Shown here: positions 37,950-46,773 of the stretch, piece by piece
How the letters are laid out: every line of letters starts with the position of its first letter
How positions within the stretch are numbered: position 1 is the stretch's first letter
Translations under genes and position numbers: made by a program
Source: Streptomyces sp. NBC_01267
GTDB taxonomy: Bacteria; Actinomycetota; Actinomycetes; Streptomycetales; Streptomycetaceae
Length of the DNA: 64,000 nucleotides
Direction: 5' to 3'
Assembly: GCF_036241575.1 (NCBI RefSeq)
Contig: NZ_CP108455.1
Coordinates: 2,494,501 to 2,558,500, forward strand
The notes under the pieces: model-generated
The model's database searches: none
Seen by the model: the letters and a program-made list of their open reading frames with translations, nothing else
What the model was told of the DNA's origin: nothing

Positions 37950-38480
37950 GCCTTTCGGAACAGGTGTGTGCCGCCTTCGACGCGGCGAAGACGCCAGTCG
38001 GGCGTCGCCTTGCAAGACGAGGGGTCCAGCGGTCTGGTTCACTCCGTCCGCCCGCCTCGGGCAAGCACAGTGTGCGGAGTTGCCCCTCGGTATTCAGTGG
38101 GACGAAGCGATCTGACACCCTGCCAGCAAAAAGGTACCACTGACCTGCAGAGACACACGGTTCGGCGATGTATCCATGCACGCCACTGCTGAGAGCGAAC
38201 CACCCGCAAGCAGCGCCCGCGTGCTCGGGTCGGCTGAGAACACATCAGCTTGGGCTTGCGGCTCACGGAAATCTCTTCAACTTGGTTCGCCAGCTTGCCC
38301 GTTGGGCTGACAACGTGATGAAGCCCCTGGTAGATGGATTTTCGACCAAGAGAGCGGCTGCTCCGCAAAATCCGGTGCTCCACCACCCGGATCACAGCCC
38401 TCGTGCAAGCCGTCCTGGCTCTGCATCCGGCCAGCTCAGAACCCGGGGGCTTCCGTGGCCGGGCGGAGCCGGCCACGGGT
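37950..38480. other. Lower-GC intergenic segment, possible element remnant
   Basis: 530 bp without an intact gene. A minus-strand frame across about 38290-38440 gives VVEHRILRSSRSLGRKSIYQ then LHHVVSPTGKLANQVEE. It reads like protein, possibly transposase debris, but I cannot assign it and it has no sensible start. The promoter of the lectin gene should be near 37960-38000. Confidence 0.4.
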
Positions 38481-39281
38481 TCAGCGGACGTACGCGATTC
38501 CGGAGTAGCCGAGCTCGATGCCGGTGCTCACCGGGGCCGGCGTGTCCTTGTACCAGCGGGTGACCAGGCCCGGCTCGACGAGGTCGAGGCCCTCGAAGAA
38601 CGGCTCGACCTCGGCCCGGCTCCGGGGGCGCAGGTTGATCCCGCTCGCCCGGTACTCGCCGACCTTGTTCCGCTCCTCGGGCAGGAAGTCCGCCGTCAGG
38701 TGGGAGAGCACGAGGCAGCTGCCGGGGGCCAGGGCGTCGACCAGCGTACGGGTGATGCCGTACGGGTCGTCCTCGTCGGGGACGAAGTGCATGAGGGCGA
38801 TGAGCGAGACGCAGACCGGACGGTTGAAGTCCAGGAGCTTGCGGGCGTGTTCGAGGATCCGGGTGGGCTCGCGGACGTCGGCCTCGATGTAGTCGGTGGC
38901 GCCTTGCACCGTGCTGACCAGCAGCGCTTCGGCATGCCGCAGGACGATCGGGTCGTTGTCGGTGTAGACGACCCGGGCCAGCGGATTGATCCCCTGGACG
39001 ATCTGGTGGAGGTTCGGCTCGGTCGGAATGCCGGTGCCGATGTCGAGGAACTGATCGATGCCGCTGCGGGCCACCCAGTCGGCCGCACGGTGCATGAAGG
39101 CGCGGTTCTCCCTGGCCCCCTCCTGCGCCTCGACCGTCAGCCTCTCGGCCAGCGCCTGGTCCACCGGGTAGTTGTCCTTGCCACCGAGGAGGTAGTCGTA
39201 GACACGTGCCGGGTGCGGCTTGCTGGTGTCGATCGGCGCGGTCGACCGGGACTGCTGCGGACGGGACGACTCTGTCGACAT
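38481..39281 (-). CDS. SAM-dependent methyltransferase of the DUF574 / SAM-MT family
   Basis: 266 residues from ATG at 39281 with GGAGG seven bases upstream. Family marks: SKPHPARVYDYLLGGKDNYP at the N-terminus, then FLDIGTGIPTEPNLHQ (SAM motif), VVYTDNDPIVLRHAEALL and LIALMHFVPDEDDPYGI. This large actinomycete family is common near BldD/DUF397-type regulators; its acceptor is unknown. Complete and intact, single gene. Confidence 0.9.
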   Translation of the reverse strand: MSTESSRPQQSRSTAPIDTSKPHPARVYDYLLGGKDNYPVDQALAERLTVEAQEGARENRAFMHRAADWVARSGIDQFLDIGTGIPTEPNLHQIVQGINPLARVVYTDNDPIVLRHAEALLVSTVQGATDYIEADVREPTRILEHARKLLDFNRPVCVSLIALMHFVPDEDDPYGITRTLVDALAPGSCLVLSHLTADFLPEERNKVGEYRASGINLRPRSRAEVEPFFEGLDLVEPGLVTRWYKDTPAPVSTGIELGYSGIAYVR

Positions 39282-39489
39282 GGGGTTTCCTCCAAGGATC
39301 TGAACGCAGCGCGGCGAGCGAGACGCGGGCCGGTATCCCTGCCTCCGCGGATCGCCGCTCCGAAGATCGTGCCACACACCAACACCTGTGCGAGTGGGCG
39401 GTGTTGCCCGCACGACCTCCGGACGCGGCGCCGGGGCACCCGTTCCGTGCGCGATCTCCCCCCTGCCGGAGACGGCGCCCGCACTCCGC

Positions 39490-40950
39490 TCAGGCCGTCG
39501 CACGCTCCCCTCGTACGCGCCGTCCGGCCAGCGCGAGATAGACCGCGCCCGAGACCAGGATCGGCAGGAACCAGGAGACGTCGGCGCCGCCGAGGTGACC
39601 GCTCAGCCAGCCGTGCAGCAGCGGCGAGTTGATGCTGAGCAGGCCGGTCGCCATGCCGCAGACGAGAGCGATCAGGCCCTGGACGTTGACGCCGCCCTTG
39701 CCCCAGTAGCGGCTGCTGCGGTCGCTGGTGTGGATGTCGTGCTGGTCGTAGTGCCAGCGGCGCAGGATGCCGTCGACGATCCAGACCGCGGCGAACGGTC
39801 CCGCCCAGACGTTGACCAGGGACAGGAAGTCGTTGAGGGCGGTCTCGAAGTCGTACACGAAGAGGATCAGCAGCACCGCGGCCAGCGCGAGCGTGGCGTC
39901 CAGGGCGGTGGCGAGCCAGCGCTTGAGCGGGATGCCGACGGCCTGGACGGCCAGGCCCGACGAGTAGAAGACCGAGGCGTTGTTGGAGATCGAGCCCATG
40001 AAGCAGGCCGCGATGTAGAGGACGTACAGCCAGGCCGGTACGAGGGGCTGGACGCCCGCGACCGGGTCGGTGAGGTCGGTGCGGGTCGCGACGAGGACGC
40101 CGACGATGCCCAGGTAGACGGCCATGCCCGCGCCGCCGCCCAGCACCCTCGGGAAGACCTTGCGCACCGGGGTGTCCGACGGGAGGTAGCGGGCGTAGTC
40201 GGGAGAGACCACCAGGTAGGACAGGGAGCCCGAGGCGATCAGCGCGGCGGCGGAGAGGATCAGGACGAGCCAGTTGCCACCGCCCCCGGAGTGGTGCGGG
40301 GGCTGCCAGTGCCAGTCCACGCCGCCGACGGTGTAGCAGAGCAGCAGCGCGAAGATCACGGCCACCACCACGGCGAAGTACGGCTGGACCTTGACCAGCA
40401 GCCGGTGTCCGGTGACGGCGATGACGATGGCCGCGCCCAGGACGAGCAGGGTCGCCAGGATCTTGCCGGGGGCGCCGGAGTGGTGCCAGCCGAGCCGGTC
40501 GAAGAGGGCGAGTACGGCGAAGACGCCGAGGAGCCCGTTGACCGTCTTGAAGCCCAGGGACATGGCCCAGGTGAACAGCGCGTTGATGCGGTTGCCGAAC
40601 ACTCCGAACGGCGCCCGGCTCAGCGTCAGCGCGGGCAGTCCGGCCCGCGGCCCGGCGATCGAGCTGTACGCGACGAGCCCGAAGAGCGCGTTGCCCAGCA
40701 CGACCGCGACCACGGCCTGGAGGAGCGAGAGGCCGAGGGCTATGGCTCCGGCGCCGAGTACGAAGAAGAACTGGTACGAGTTGATCCCCGCCCAGAAGAA
40801 GCCGAGTTGGCGCGGGGTCAGGTAGCGCTCGGACTCGGGGATGAAGTCGTAACCGTGCTGTTCGACCGCGCTCGCGGCGGGGCCCGGCCCGCCGTCGGCG
40901 TTCTCGGCGACGCGGGCTCCCGGCGGGCCCGGCTGTGCGGTGGTGCTCAT
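39490..40950 (-). CDS. NCS1-family cytosine/purine permease (CodB-like)
   Basis: 486 residues from ATG at 40950. About 12 membrane segments, e.g. GAIALGLSLLQAVVAVVLGNALFG and VLALFDRLGWHHSG region, with NCS1 signatures PRQLGFFWAGIN near residue 45 and SRAPFGVFGNRINALFTWAMSLG near 105. It imports nucleobases, hydantoins or related compounds by proton or sodium symport. The neighbouring amidohydrolase and Lrp-type regulator suggest a nitrogen-compound catabolic unit. Confidence 0.88.
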   Translation of the reverse strand: MSTTAQPGPPGARVAENADGGPGPAASAVEQHGYDFIPESERYLTPRQLGFFWAGINSYQFFFVLGAGAIALGLSLLQAVVAVVLGNALFGLVAYSSIAGPRAGLPALTLSRAPFGVFGNRINALFTWAMSLGFKTVNGLLGVFAVLALFDRLGWHHSGAPGKILATLLVLGAAIVIAVTGHRLLVKVQPYFAVVVAVIFALLLCYTVGGVDWHWQPPHHSGGGGNWLVLILSAAALIASGSLSYLVVSPDYARYLPSDTPVRKVFPRVLGGGAGMAVYLGIVGVLVATRTDLTDPVAGVQPLVPAWLYVLYIAACFMGSISNNASVFYSSGLAVQAVGIPLKRWLATALDATLALAAVLLILFVYDFETALNDFLSLVNVWAGPFAAVWIVDGILRRWHYDQHDIHTSDRSSRYWGKGGVNVQGLIALVCGMATGLLSINSPLLHGWLSGHLGGADVSWFLPILVSGAVYLALAGRRVRGERATA

Positions 40951-40997
40951 CGTTGGTACTCCTTCACGGTGGCGAGCCGCGGGCGCGGTGTGCCGAT

Positions 40998-41033
40998 ATC
41001 GGTGAACAGCCTGGGATCGGCGAACAGCCTGGG
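40998..41033. repeat. Two-copy 18-bp direct repeat
   Basis: ATCGGTGAACAGCCTGGG and ATCGGCGAACAGCCTGGG are adjacent (one mismatch) in the 227-bp gap downstream of the amidohydrolase gene. A 12-bp pair GAACCGGCGGAC also repeats near 41105-41130. Confidence 0.7.
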
Positions 41034-41177
41034 ATCAATGGTGCGCCGGCCGGACAAATCACCGGCCGGGGGGACTCGCGGACCGCGGGGTCGGCAGAGC
41101 GCCGGGCGAACCGGCGGACGAACCGGCGGACGGGCCTGTGAGCAGGTCGGGTGGCCCGTCCGCCGGCCGGTCCCCGG

Positions 41178-42839
41178 TCAGGCAGTCGCGGCCCAGGCCC
41201 GGCGGGCGCCGATCCAGGTCTCGTCGACGCCGGTCGTCGCGAGCGTCCCGAGATCCTCGATCCCGTACGGGTCGGCGGAGGTGATGACGAAGTCGGCGAA
41301 GGCGCCGGCACGCAGGCTGCCTGCCTCGTTCTCGCGGTGCAGCGCGCGCGCTCCTCCGAGCGTGTGCGCCCGGATGCCGTCCGCGACGGCCAGCCGCATC
41401 TCCGGAGTGCCGAGCCGGGTGCCCAGGACGGTCTCCCGGCTCGCGGCGGCGGCGATCGCCTCGAACGGGCGGGGCGGCGCGACGGGCGCGTCCGAGCTGA
41501 AGGCGAACTCGGTACCGGCGGACCGGAGCAGTCCCGCCGGGTTGTAACGGTGACCGAGGTCACCGATCGCGGTGAGCGTGGCGTCACCGGTACGCAGATG
41601 GTGCTGCGGCTGGAGCACGGCGTGGACGCCCAGCTCCCGCATCCGGGCGATCTCGTCGTCGGTGGGCAGCCCGCAGTGCTCGATGCGGTGCCGGGGATCC
41701 TGGCGGGGCGTGTCGGCGAGCGCCTCGCCGACCGCGTCCAGGACCATGCCGATGGCGTACGGGGACTGCGCGTGGGTCGCGGTCTGGAACCCGGCCCGGT
41801 GCGCGCGCAGCACCAGCTCCGCGTACTCGGCGGGGTCGTGGTAGAGCTACCCGTGGTTGCAGCAGTCGGAGACGTACCCCTCGGGGAAGTACGCGGTCCA
41901 GCCGCCCAGCGTGCCGTCCGCGTACAGCTTGATGCCCTGGATGCGCAGCGAGTCGTCGCCGAGCGCGTGGCTCAGACCGAGGTCGAGCGCGGTGTCCAGC
42001 AGTGCGGACGTCAGATAGACGGAGGTACGCATCCGCAGGTCACCGCTGTCGCGGGCGCGCAGATAGGTGCCCAGCTCGCGGCGGGACGCCTGGGCGTCGC
42101 CGATGGTGGTGACACCGGCGGCGAGGAAGGTCTCCTGGGCGCGCAGCAGGTGCCCGCGCATGACGTCCTCGGGGTCGTCCAGGTGGAAGTTCGGGCCGTG
42201 GTTGGTGATCTTCACGCCGTCGGGGCCGGTGAGCAGGTCGCACGCGCCGTCCCAGAGTTCGCCGTTGGGCTCGCCGGACGCGGTGCGGCCGATGCGGCCA
42301 CCGAGCGGGTCGGGGGTGCCGGCCGTGATGCCGTACTTGCGCAGCGTGTAGGTGTTCACGACGCCGCCGTGGCCCGAGGCGTTCATCACGTAGACCTCGC
42401 GGTCGGTGGCGACGCGGTCGAGGTCGTGGCAGGTGGGGTGGCGGCCCTCGGCCAGCCTGCGGTGCTCGTAGCCGAAGCCCCGGACGGCCGCGTCGGGGCG
42501 GAGTCCTCCGGCGTGGGCGCGCAGCGCGGCGACCAGGCCGTCGATGTCCGGGACGGTCTCCGGCCGCACGTCGGCCCAGGCGAGGTTCTGTCCGTACATG
42601 ACCGGGTGGCAGTGGGCGTCGACGAAGCCGGGCAGCAGGTGGCGCCCTTCGAGGTCCAGCCGCGTGTCGATCCGGCCGTCCAGCGCCGCTCGGCAGTCGT
42701 CGGCCGTACCCGCGTGCACGATGCGCTCACCGCGCACGGCGAGCGCCTCGGTCCGGCCCGAGGGCGTGAGGGTGTGGACGGTGCCGCCGGTGACGAGGAG
42801 GGTGCGGTCCGAGGGTGCTGCGGGTGTGGTGGTGGCCAT
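41178..42839 (-). pseudogene. YtcJ-type amidohydrolase interrupted by an in-frame TAG
   Basis: A single 554-codon frame from ATG at 42839 to the stop at 41178 is broken only by TAG at 41849-41847. Before it: TLLVTGGTVHTLTPSGR, LLPGFVDAHCHPVMYG (metal HxH), VNTYTLRKYGI, VTTIGDAQASRRELG, and RIQGIKLYADGTLGG (the carboxylate-lysine position). After it: LYHDPAEYAELVLRAHRAGF, THAQSPYAIGMVLDAV, RIEHCG (metal His) and the SSDAPVAPPRPFEAI aspartate. Both halves are needed for the metal site. One substitution (CAG or AAG to TAG) would explain it. Members hydrolyse amides or cyclic ureides. Full length matches the family, so it is probably a recent null, a sequencing error, or readthrough. Confidence 0.85.
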
Positions 42840-42967
42840 GAGGGTGCTCCCGTAGTGCAGGAAAGGGCGTGCGGTCCCGGAGGGCGGGCGCTGTCGGCCG
42901 CTCGGGCGCCGGTGCGGGTGTGGCAGCAGCGGCCGGGAAACGAATCGACGACCGGTAAGGGCGCGTA

Positions 42968-43106
42968 CGAGCGATTCGCTGCATGTGACAGTACGACGCG
43001 AGCGAACGATTATCCAGAGGGCCAGGCTGGAAACTTTTCGCTCGCGGGGCGCGGTCGGTGCGAGCGAAGCGTCTCGCGGGGCGGGGTGGCGGCAAACGAA
43101 ACGTTC
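42968..43106. promoter_or_regulatory. Cluster of CGAGCGAA-type boxes between amidohydrolase and Lrp genes
   Basis: CGAGCGATTCG (42968-42978), CGAGCGAACG (42999-43008), the inverse TTCGCTCG (43037-43044) and CGAGCGAAGC (43061-43070) repeat one core over about 100 bp; a related AACGAAACGTTCG palindrome lies near 43094-43106. Spacing of 31, 38 and 24 bp and mixed orientation suit an Lrp-type oligomer. It is upstream of the amidohydrolase start. Confidence 0.5.
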
Positions 43107-43198
43107 GGGCGGGGTGCCGTGGGCCGGGATGCGGCGGTGCGTCCCCTCGGATGGGGCGGCGCATTGCGTTCGAGCGCGGGCGCGGCGGTGTGGTGTGC

Positions 43199-44098
43199 TC
43201 AGCCCGTCAGCGAGTCGTACCGCTCCTTGACCAACTCCAGATGGAGCCAGCTCTCCAGCCCGTGCACGCCTTTCAGCGCGCGCAGCTTCTCCAGCGACCC
43301 GAGCACGTCGGCCAGCGTCTCGCCGCCCACCGTGCCGATCACATCTGCCCGTCCCACGCACTCGGCGGCGAACTGCACCTGGTCCGTGGCCAGCAGGCCG
43401 CGCACCCCGGCCGCCCCGCGCTCACCGCCGGAGCGCCGCATCGCGAAACCCGCGAGGTGGCCCATTCCCAGCGTGCCGGGCCGGACCAGCGCCGCTACCC
43501 GGAAGACCCCGGCCTCCAGCAGCCGCAGTGACCTGGAGCGGGCTGCGGCGGCCGACATGGCGATCCGGTCGGCCAGTTCGGCGTACGACATCCGCCCGTC
43601 GGACTGGAGCTCGCGCAGGATCGCGTGGTCCGTCTCGTCCAGAGTCACGGCGCCGGGAGAAGTCACCGGCAGATACGGGTCCTTGAGCACCCGGGTGTAC
43701 GGGGTGGTGTCGACGCCCCGCACTCCGGGCAGCCGCCCGATGTCCGCCACCAGGCCGCTCAGCGCGTCGAAGTCGGTCGTCCTCAGCTCCGCGATGACCG
43801 GCCGCTGTCCGGCGGTCAGGGTCACGAAGACCGCTTCGGACAGTTCGGCCACCGTCCGCGCCACGGGCGCTGCGGGCCCGTCGACCGCGATCGCCACGTG
43901 CGCGCTGACCGTACGGCCCTGAACCGCGGGGTGGATGACCCCGACGATCCGCACCACCCCGTCCTCGATCAGCCGCAGCGCTCTGGCGCGGGCCGCCGCG
44001 CGCGACAGGCCGACCTGCGCGGCGAGCGTCTCGTAGGACGTGCGGCCGTCCTCCTGGAGCCGGTGGACGAGCGCGAGGTCGGTGGTGTCGAGGTTCAT
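43199..44098 (-). CDS. Lrp/AsnC-family regulator with two HTH-AsnC/RAM modules
   Basis: 299 residues from ATG at 44098. It is a duplicated architecture: HTH 1 (DLALVHRLQEDGRTSYETLA, then GLSRAAARARALRLIEDGVV) with a first effector-type domain, and HTH 2 near 150-210 (TDHAILRELQSDGRMSYAEL, then ARSRSLRLLEAGVF) with a second. Usual AsnC proteins have one unit of about 150 residues. It probably controls the amidohydrolase and permease downstream on the same strand, sensing a small nitrogen metabolite. A 359-bp gap with repeated boxes separates it from the amidohydrolase gene. Confidence 0.9.
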   Translation of the reverse strand: MNLDTTDLALVHRLQEDGRTSYETLAAQVGLSRAAARARALRLIEDGVVRIVGVIHPAVQGRTVSAHVAIAVDGPAAPVARTVAELSEAVFVTLTAGQRPVIAELRTTDFDALSGLVADIGRLPGVRGVDTTPYTRVLKDPYLPVTSPGAVTLDETDHAILRELQSDGRMSYAELADRIAMSAAAARSRSLRLLEAGVFRVAALVRPGTLGMGHLAGFAMRRSGGERGAAGVRGLLATDQVQFAAECVGRADVIGTVGGETLADVLGSLEKLRALKGVHGLESWLHLELVKERYDSLTG

Positions 44099-44184
44099 CG
44101 GACGGTAAGTCTGTCACGGGCCGCCGGGCGCGAGGCCGGGCTCGGGGGCCACCGTGGGTCCCGGCGCCGGGCTCGCGTCCCGGC

Positions 44185-44270
44185 GGCCGGGCTTCGGTCC
44201 ACCGGCCGGGCTTCGGTTCACCGGCTGGGCGCGCCGGGGCTTCCGTCCGGGCGCCGGGGCTTCCGTCCGG
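44185..44270. repeat. Adjacent 19- and 20-bp direct repeats upstream of the HAD gene
   Basis: GGCCGGGCTTCGGTCCACC is followed by GGCCGGGCTTCGGTTCACC (44185-44222), then GCGCCGGGGCTTCCGTCCGG twice without mismatch (44231-44270). The whole 277-bp gap between the Lrp and HAD genes is otherwise featureless. Confidence 0.8.
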
Positions 44271-44375
44271 ATCGGGCCGGCTCCGGCCCTGCCGTGGCCC
44301 GCATCGCCGGAACCCGCCCGCGTGTTCCCGCCGAGGGCCCGTCTCCAGCTCATCCGCCCCCGTAGTGTGCAGGCG

Positions 44376-45017
44376 ATGATGGAGACGATCGTGTTCGACG
44401 TCGGCGAGACCCTCACCCGGGACGACCGGCACTGGCGTTCCTGGGCGGACTGGCTCGGAATCCCCACCCACACCGTGTCCGCGCTCGTCGGCGCGGTCAC
44501 CGCCCAAGGGCGGGACAACAACGACGCGCTGCGGCTCCTCAAACCCGGCATGGACATCAACGAGGCCTACCGGGCCCGCGAGGTCGCGGGCCGGGGCGAA
44601 CATCTCGACGAGAGCGACCTCTACCCGGACGTACGGCCCGCCCTGTCGGCGCTGCGCAAGCTCGGCTACCGGGTCGTCGTCGCGGGGAACGAGACGGCGA
44701 AGGCCGGTGAGCTGCTGCGCGGTCTCGATCTGCCCGCCGATCTGGTCGTGACCTCGGCGGAGTGGGGCGTGAGCAAACCCGATCCGGGGTTCTTCGAACG
44801 GGTCGTCACGGCCTCGGGCGCCGCCCCCGAGAAGACCGTCTACGTGGGTGACCATCCGCAGCACGACCTCTTCCCCGCCAAGGCCGCCGGGTTGCGCACC
44901 GTGCATCTGCGGCGTGGGCCGTGGGGGCACATGTGGGCCGACGACCCCGACGTGGTGGCCGCTGCGGACTGGCGGATCAGCAGCCTCACCCGGCTCGCGG
45001 CGGCCCTCGCGGAGTAG
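44376..45017 (+). CDS. HAD-superfamily hydrolase
   Basis: 213 residues from ATG 44376 (ATG 44379 possible). Motif I IVFDVGETLTRDD holds the nucleophile Asp but has Gly at the usual second Asp position, motif II/III segments VVVAGNETAK and SKPDPGFFERV, and motif IV YVGDHPQHDLFPAKAAGL. The helical cap is short. Loss of the second Asp in motif I would favour non-phosphatase chemistry or an altered acid/base, so phosphatase activity is uncertain. It is monocistronic with a stem-loop after it. Confidence 0.85.
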   Translation: MMETIVFDVGETLTRDDRHWRSWADWLGIPTHTVSALVGAVTAQGRDNNDALRLLKPGMDINEAYRAREVAGRGEHLDESDLYPDVRPALSALRKLGYRVVVAGNETAKAGELLRGLDLPADLVVTSAEWGVSKPDPGFFERVVTASGAAPEKTVYVGDHPQHDLFPAKAAGLRTVHLRRGPWGHMWADDPDVVAAADWRISSLTRLAAALAE

Positions 45018-45056
45018 GGCCCTTCGGTTGGATCACGGCCCGGCGGCAGACCCGAT

Positions 45057-45083
45057 GACGCGGTGGGCACTTCCCGCCGCGTC
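45057..45083 (+). terminator. Stem-loop after the HAD gene
   Basis: GACGCGGTGGG, loop CACTT, CCCGCCGCGTC: 11 pairs with one wobble, no T-run, 40 bases after the stop. Confidence 0.7.
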
Positions 45084-45137
45084 CGGCCGTTGTCCCTCTG
45101 TAAGTGGTGATCTACCTGGTGAACGAGGAGACGGCTG

Positions 45138-45593
45138 ATGGCCCTGTGGGACCGGTTCAAGGACTCTGCGAAGACGATGCAGACGCAGCTCGAAGCGAAG
45201 AAGAACGACCTCAAGAGCGGCGGGTTCCGGGATGCCAGCATGGCCATGTGCGCGCTCGTCGCCGCGGCCGACGGTTCGATCGACCCCTCGGAGCGGCAGC
45301 GGGTCGCTTCGCTGATCGCCACCAATGAGGTGCTGAAGAACTTCACGGCGGACGACCTCCAGACCCGCTTCAACGACTACTGCCAGAAGCTCACGGCGGA
45401 CTTCGACTTCGGCAAGGTCAGCGTGTTGCAGACCATCGGCAAGGTCAGCAAGAAGCCGACGGAGGCGCGTGCCGTCATCCAGATCGGCATCGTCATCGGC
45501 GGCGCCGACGGCGACTTCGACAAGTCGGAGCAGGCCGTGGTCCGCGAGGCGTGCTTCGCGCTGGGGATCGCGCCGACCGAGTTCGACCTGTAG
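45138..45593 (+). CDS. TerB-family tellurite-resistance-type protein
   Basis: 151 residues from ATG at 45138 with GAGGAG upstream. TerB features: MAMCALVAAADGSIDPSERQ and IGGADGDFDKSEQAVVRE, two acidic Asp-rich metal-binding repeats in an all-helical fold. TerB joins membrane-associated stress and metal-sensing complexes. No terC, terD or terE lies adjacent, so it is solitary here; another TerB-associated theme, a VWA/PP2C/kinase set, is at 6.5-12 kb. Confidence 0.9.
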   Translation: MALWDRFKDSAKTMQTQLEAKKNDLKSGGFRDASMAMCALVAAADGSIDPSERQRVASLIATNEVLKNFTADDLQTRFNDYCQKLTADFDFGKVSVLQTIGKVSKKPTEARAVIQIGIVIGGADGDFDKSEQAVVREACFALGIAPTEFDL

Positions 45594-45873
45594 TCCGCCC
45601 CGGCCTTGTCCCGCTGACCCCACGGTCGTCGCAACAGCCGTCCCTCCAGGACCCGTTACCGGTTTCCAGGTCTTCCCCGGCTGACATCGCGCCGGGGCGG
45701 ATCCGACCGCCAGGGCGAAGGCGGCCGTGGACAGCAGCGTCCTGACCAGGTGGAGGCGGTTCCAGCGCAGCTCGAATGCCGCGCGGGCAACGCCGTCCGC
45801 CTGGTCGGCCGCGGCGGCGAGCGACCCTGCGGGCAGCGCCACCGCAGGCCCCGGCGGCCCCCTCGCTTCCCCG

Positions 45874-46773
45874 CTACGACACGATGTCCTTCCGCGCGAA
45901 CCCCCGGAACGCGAAGGCGAACAGGACCAGTGCGTACGCCACCGACACCGCCGCCCCCTTGATCATCCCGCCCCATTCGAGCTGCGGCTGCAGCGCGTCA
46001 GCCCAGGCGAACTGCCAGTGCGCGGGCAGGAAGTCACGCCACGAGCCGAGCGCCGTCACCGCGTCCAGTACGTTCCCCACGATCGTCAGCCCGACCGCAC
46101 CGCCCACCGCGCCCAGCGGCGCGTCCGTCCTGGTGGAGAGCCAGAACGCCAGTGCGGCGGTGACCAGTTGGGAGACGAAGATGAACGCGACGACCAGCGC
46201 GAGGCGCGGTACCGCCTGGGAGGCGGCGAGTGCGCCCCCGGTGGGCAGCTCCAACGGCCCCCAGCCGTACGCGACGGTGCCCACGGCGAGCGCCACCACC
46301 GGCAGCACCACCATCGCCGCCAGGCTGAAGCCCAGTGCCACCACCAGCTTGCTCCAGAGCAGCCGGGCGCGCGGGACGGGCGCGGCGAGCAGGTAGCGCA
46401 GCGAGGACCAGCTGGCCTCCGAGGCCACCGTGTCGCCGCAGAACAGTGCGACCGGCACCACCAGGAGGAACCCCGCCGAGACGAAGAGGCAGGTCGCGGC
46501 GAAGTTGGCGCCGGAGGCGGTCGCGGTGTCCATCAGCGTCGGGCCGTTCCGGCCGCTGCCGTTCGGGGTGCCGCCGACCGCGAACGCGGCGACCAGGATG
46601 AACGGCAGAGCCGTCAGTACCGCGCCCATGGCCAGCGTGCGCCTGCGCTTCCACTGCCGTCGGGCTTCGATGCGCAGCGGCAGGGTGTGCCGGGCCCGGT
46701 AGCCGGGGGCGGTCCCGGCGGCGGTCACCGGACTGTTGTCCGGTGCGTTGTCCGACAGCGCGGTCGTGCTCAT
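45874..46773 (-). CDS. ABC-2 type transporter permease
   Basis: 299 residues from ATG at 46773, overlapping the upstream stop as ATGA. Six hydrophobic segments: MGAVLTALPFILVAAFAVGG, LFVSAGFLLVVPVALFCGD, VVALGFSLAAMVVLPVVALA, ALVVAFIFVSQLVTAALAFW, AVGLTIVGNVLDAV and VSVAYALVLFAFAF. SWSSLRYLLAAPVPRARLLWSKL is the usual coupling segment of ABC-2 permeases. It serves the fused peptidase-ATPase encoded just upstream. Confidence 0.9.
   Translation of the reverse strand: MSTTALSDNAPDNSPVTAAGTAPGYRARHTLPLRIEARRQWKRRRTLAMGAVLTALPFILVAAFAVGGTPNGSGRNGPTLMDTATASGANFAATCLFVSAGFLLVVPVALFCGDTVASEASWSSLRYLLAAPVPRARLLWSKLVVALGFSLAAMVVLPVVALAVGTVAYGWGPLELPTGGALAASQAVPRLALVVAFIFVSQLVTAALAFWLSTRTDAPLGAVGGAVGLTIVGNVLDAVTALGSWRDFLPAHWQFAWADALQPQLEWGGMIKGAAVSVAYALVLFAFAFRGFARKDIVS

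Noticed and set aside
38039..38476. Intact gene in the minus strand beside the lectin
   Set aside because: No ribosome site or convincing start and only a short stretch looks protein-like; kept as possible element debris.
45826..45848. CCTGCGG/CCGCAGG hairpin as a terminator between TerB and the ABC-2 permease gene
   Set aside because: Only seven pairs with a 9-base loop and no T-run; such pairs arise by chance at this GC.
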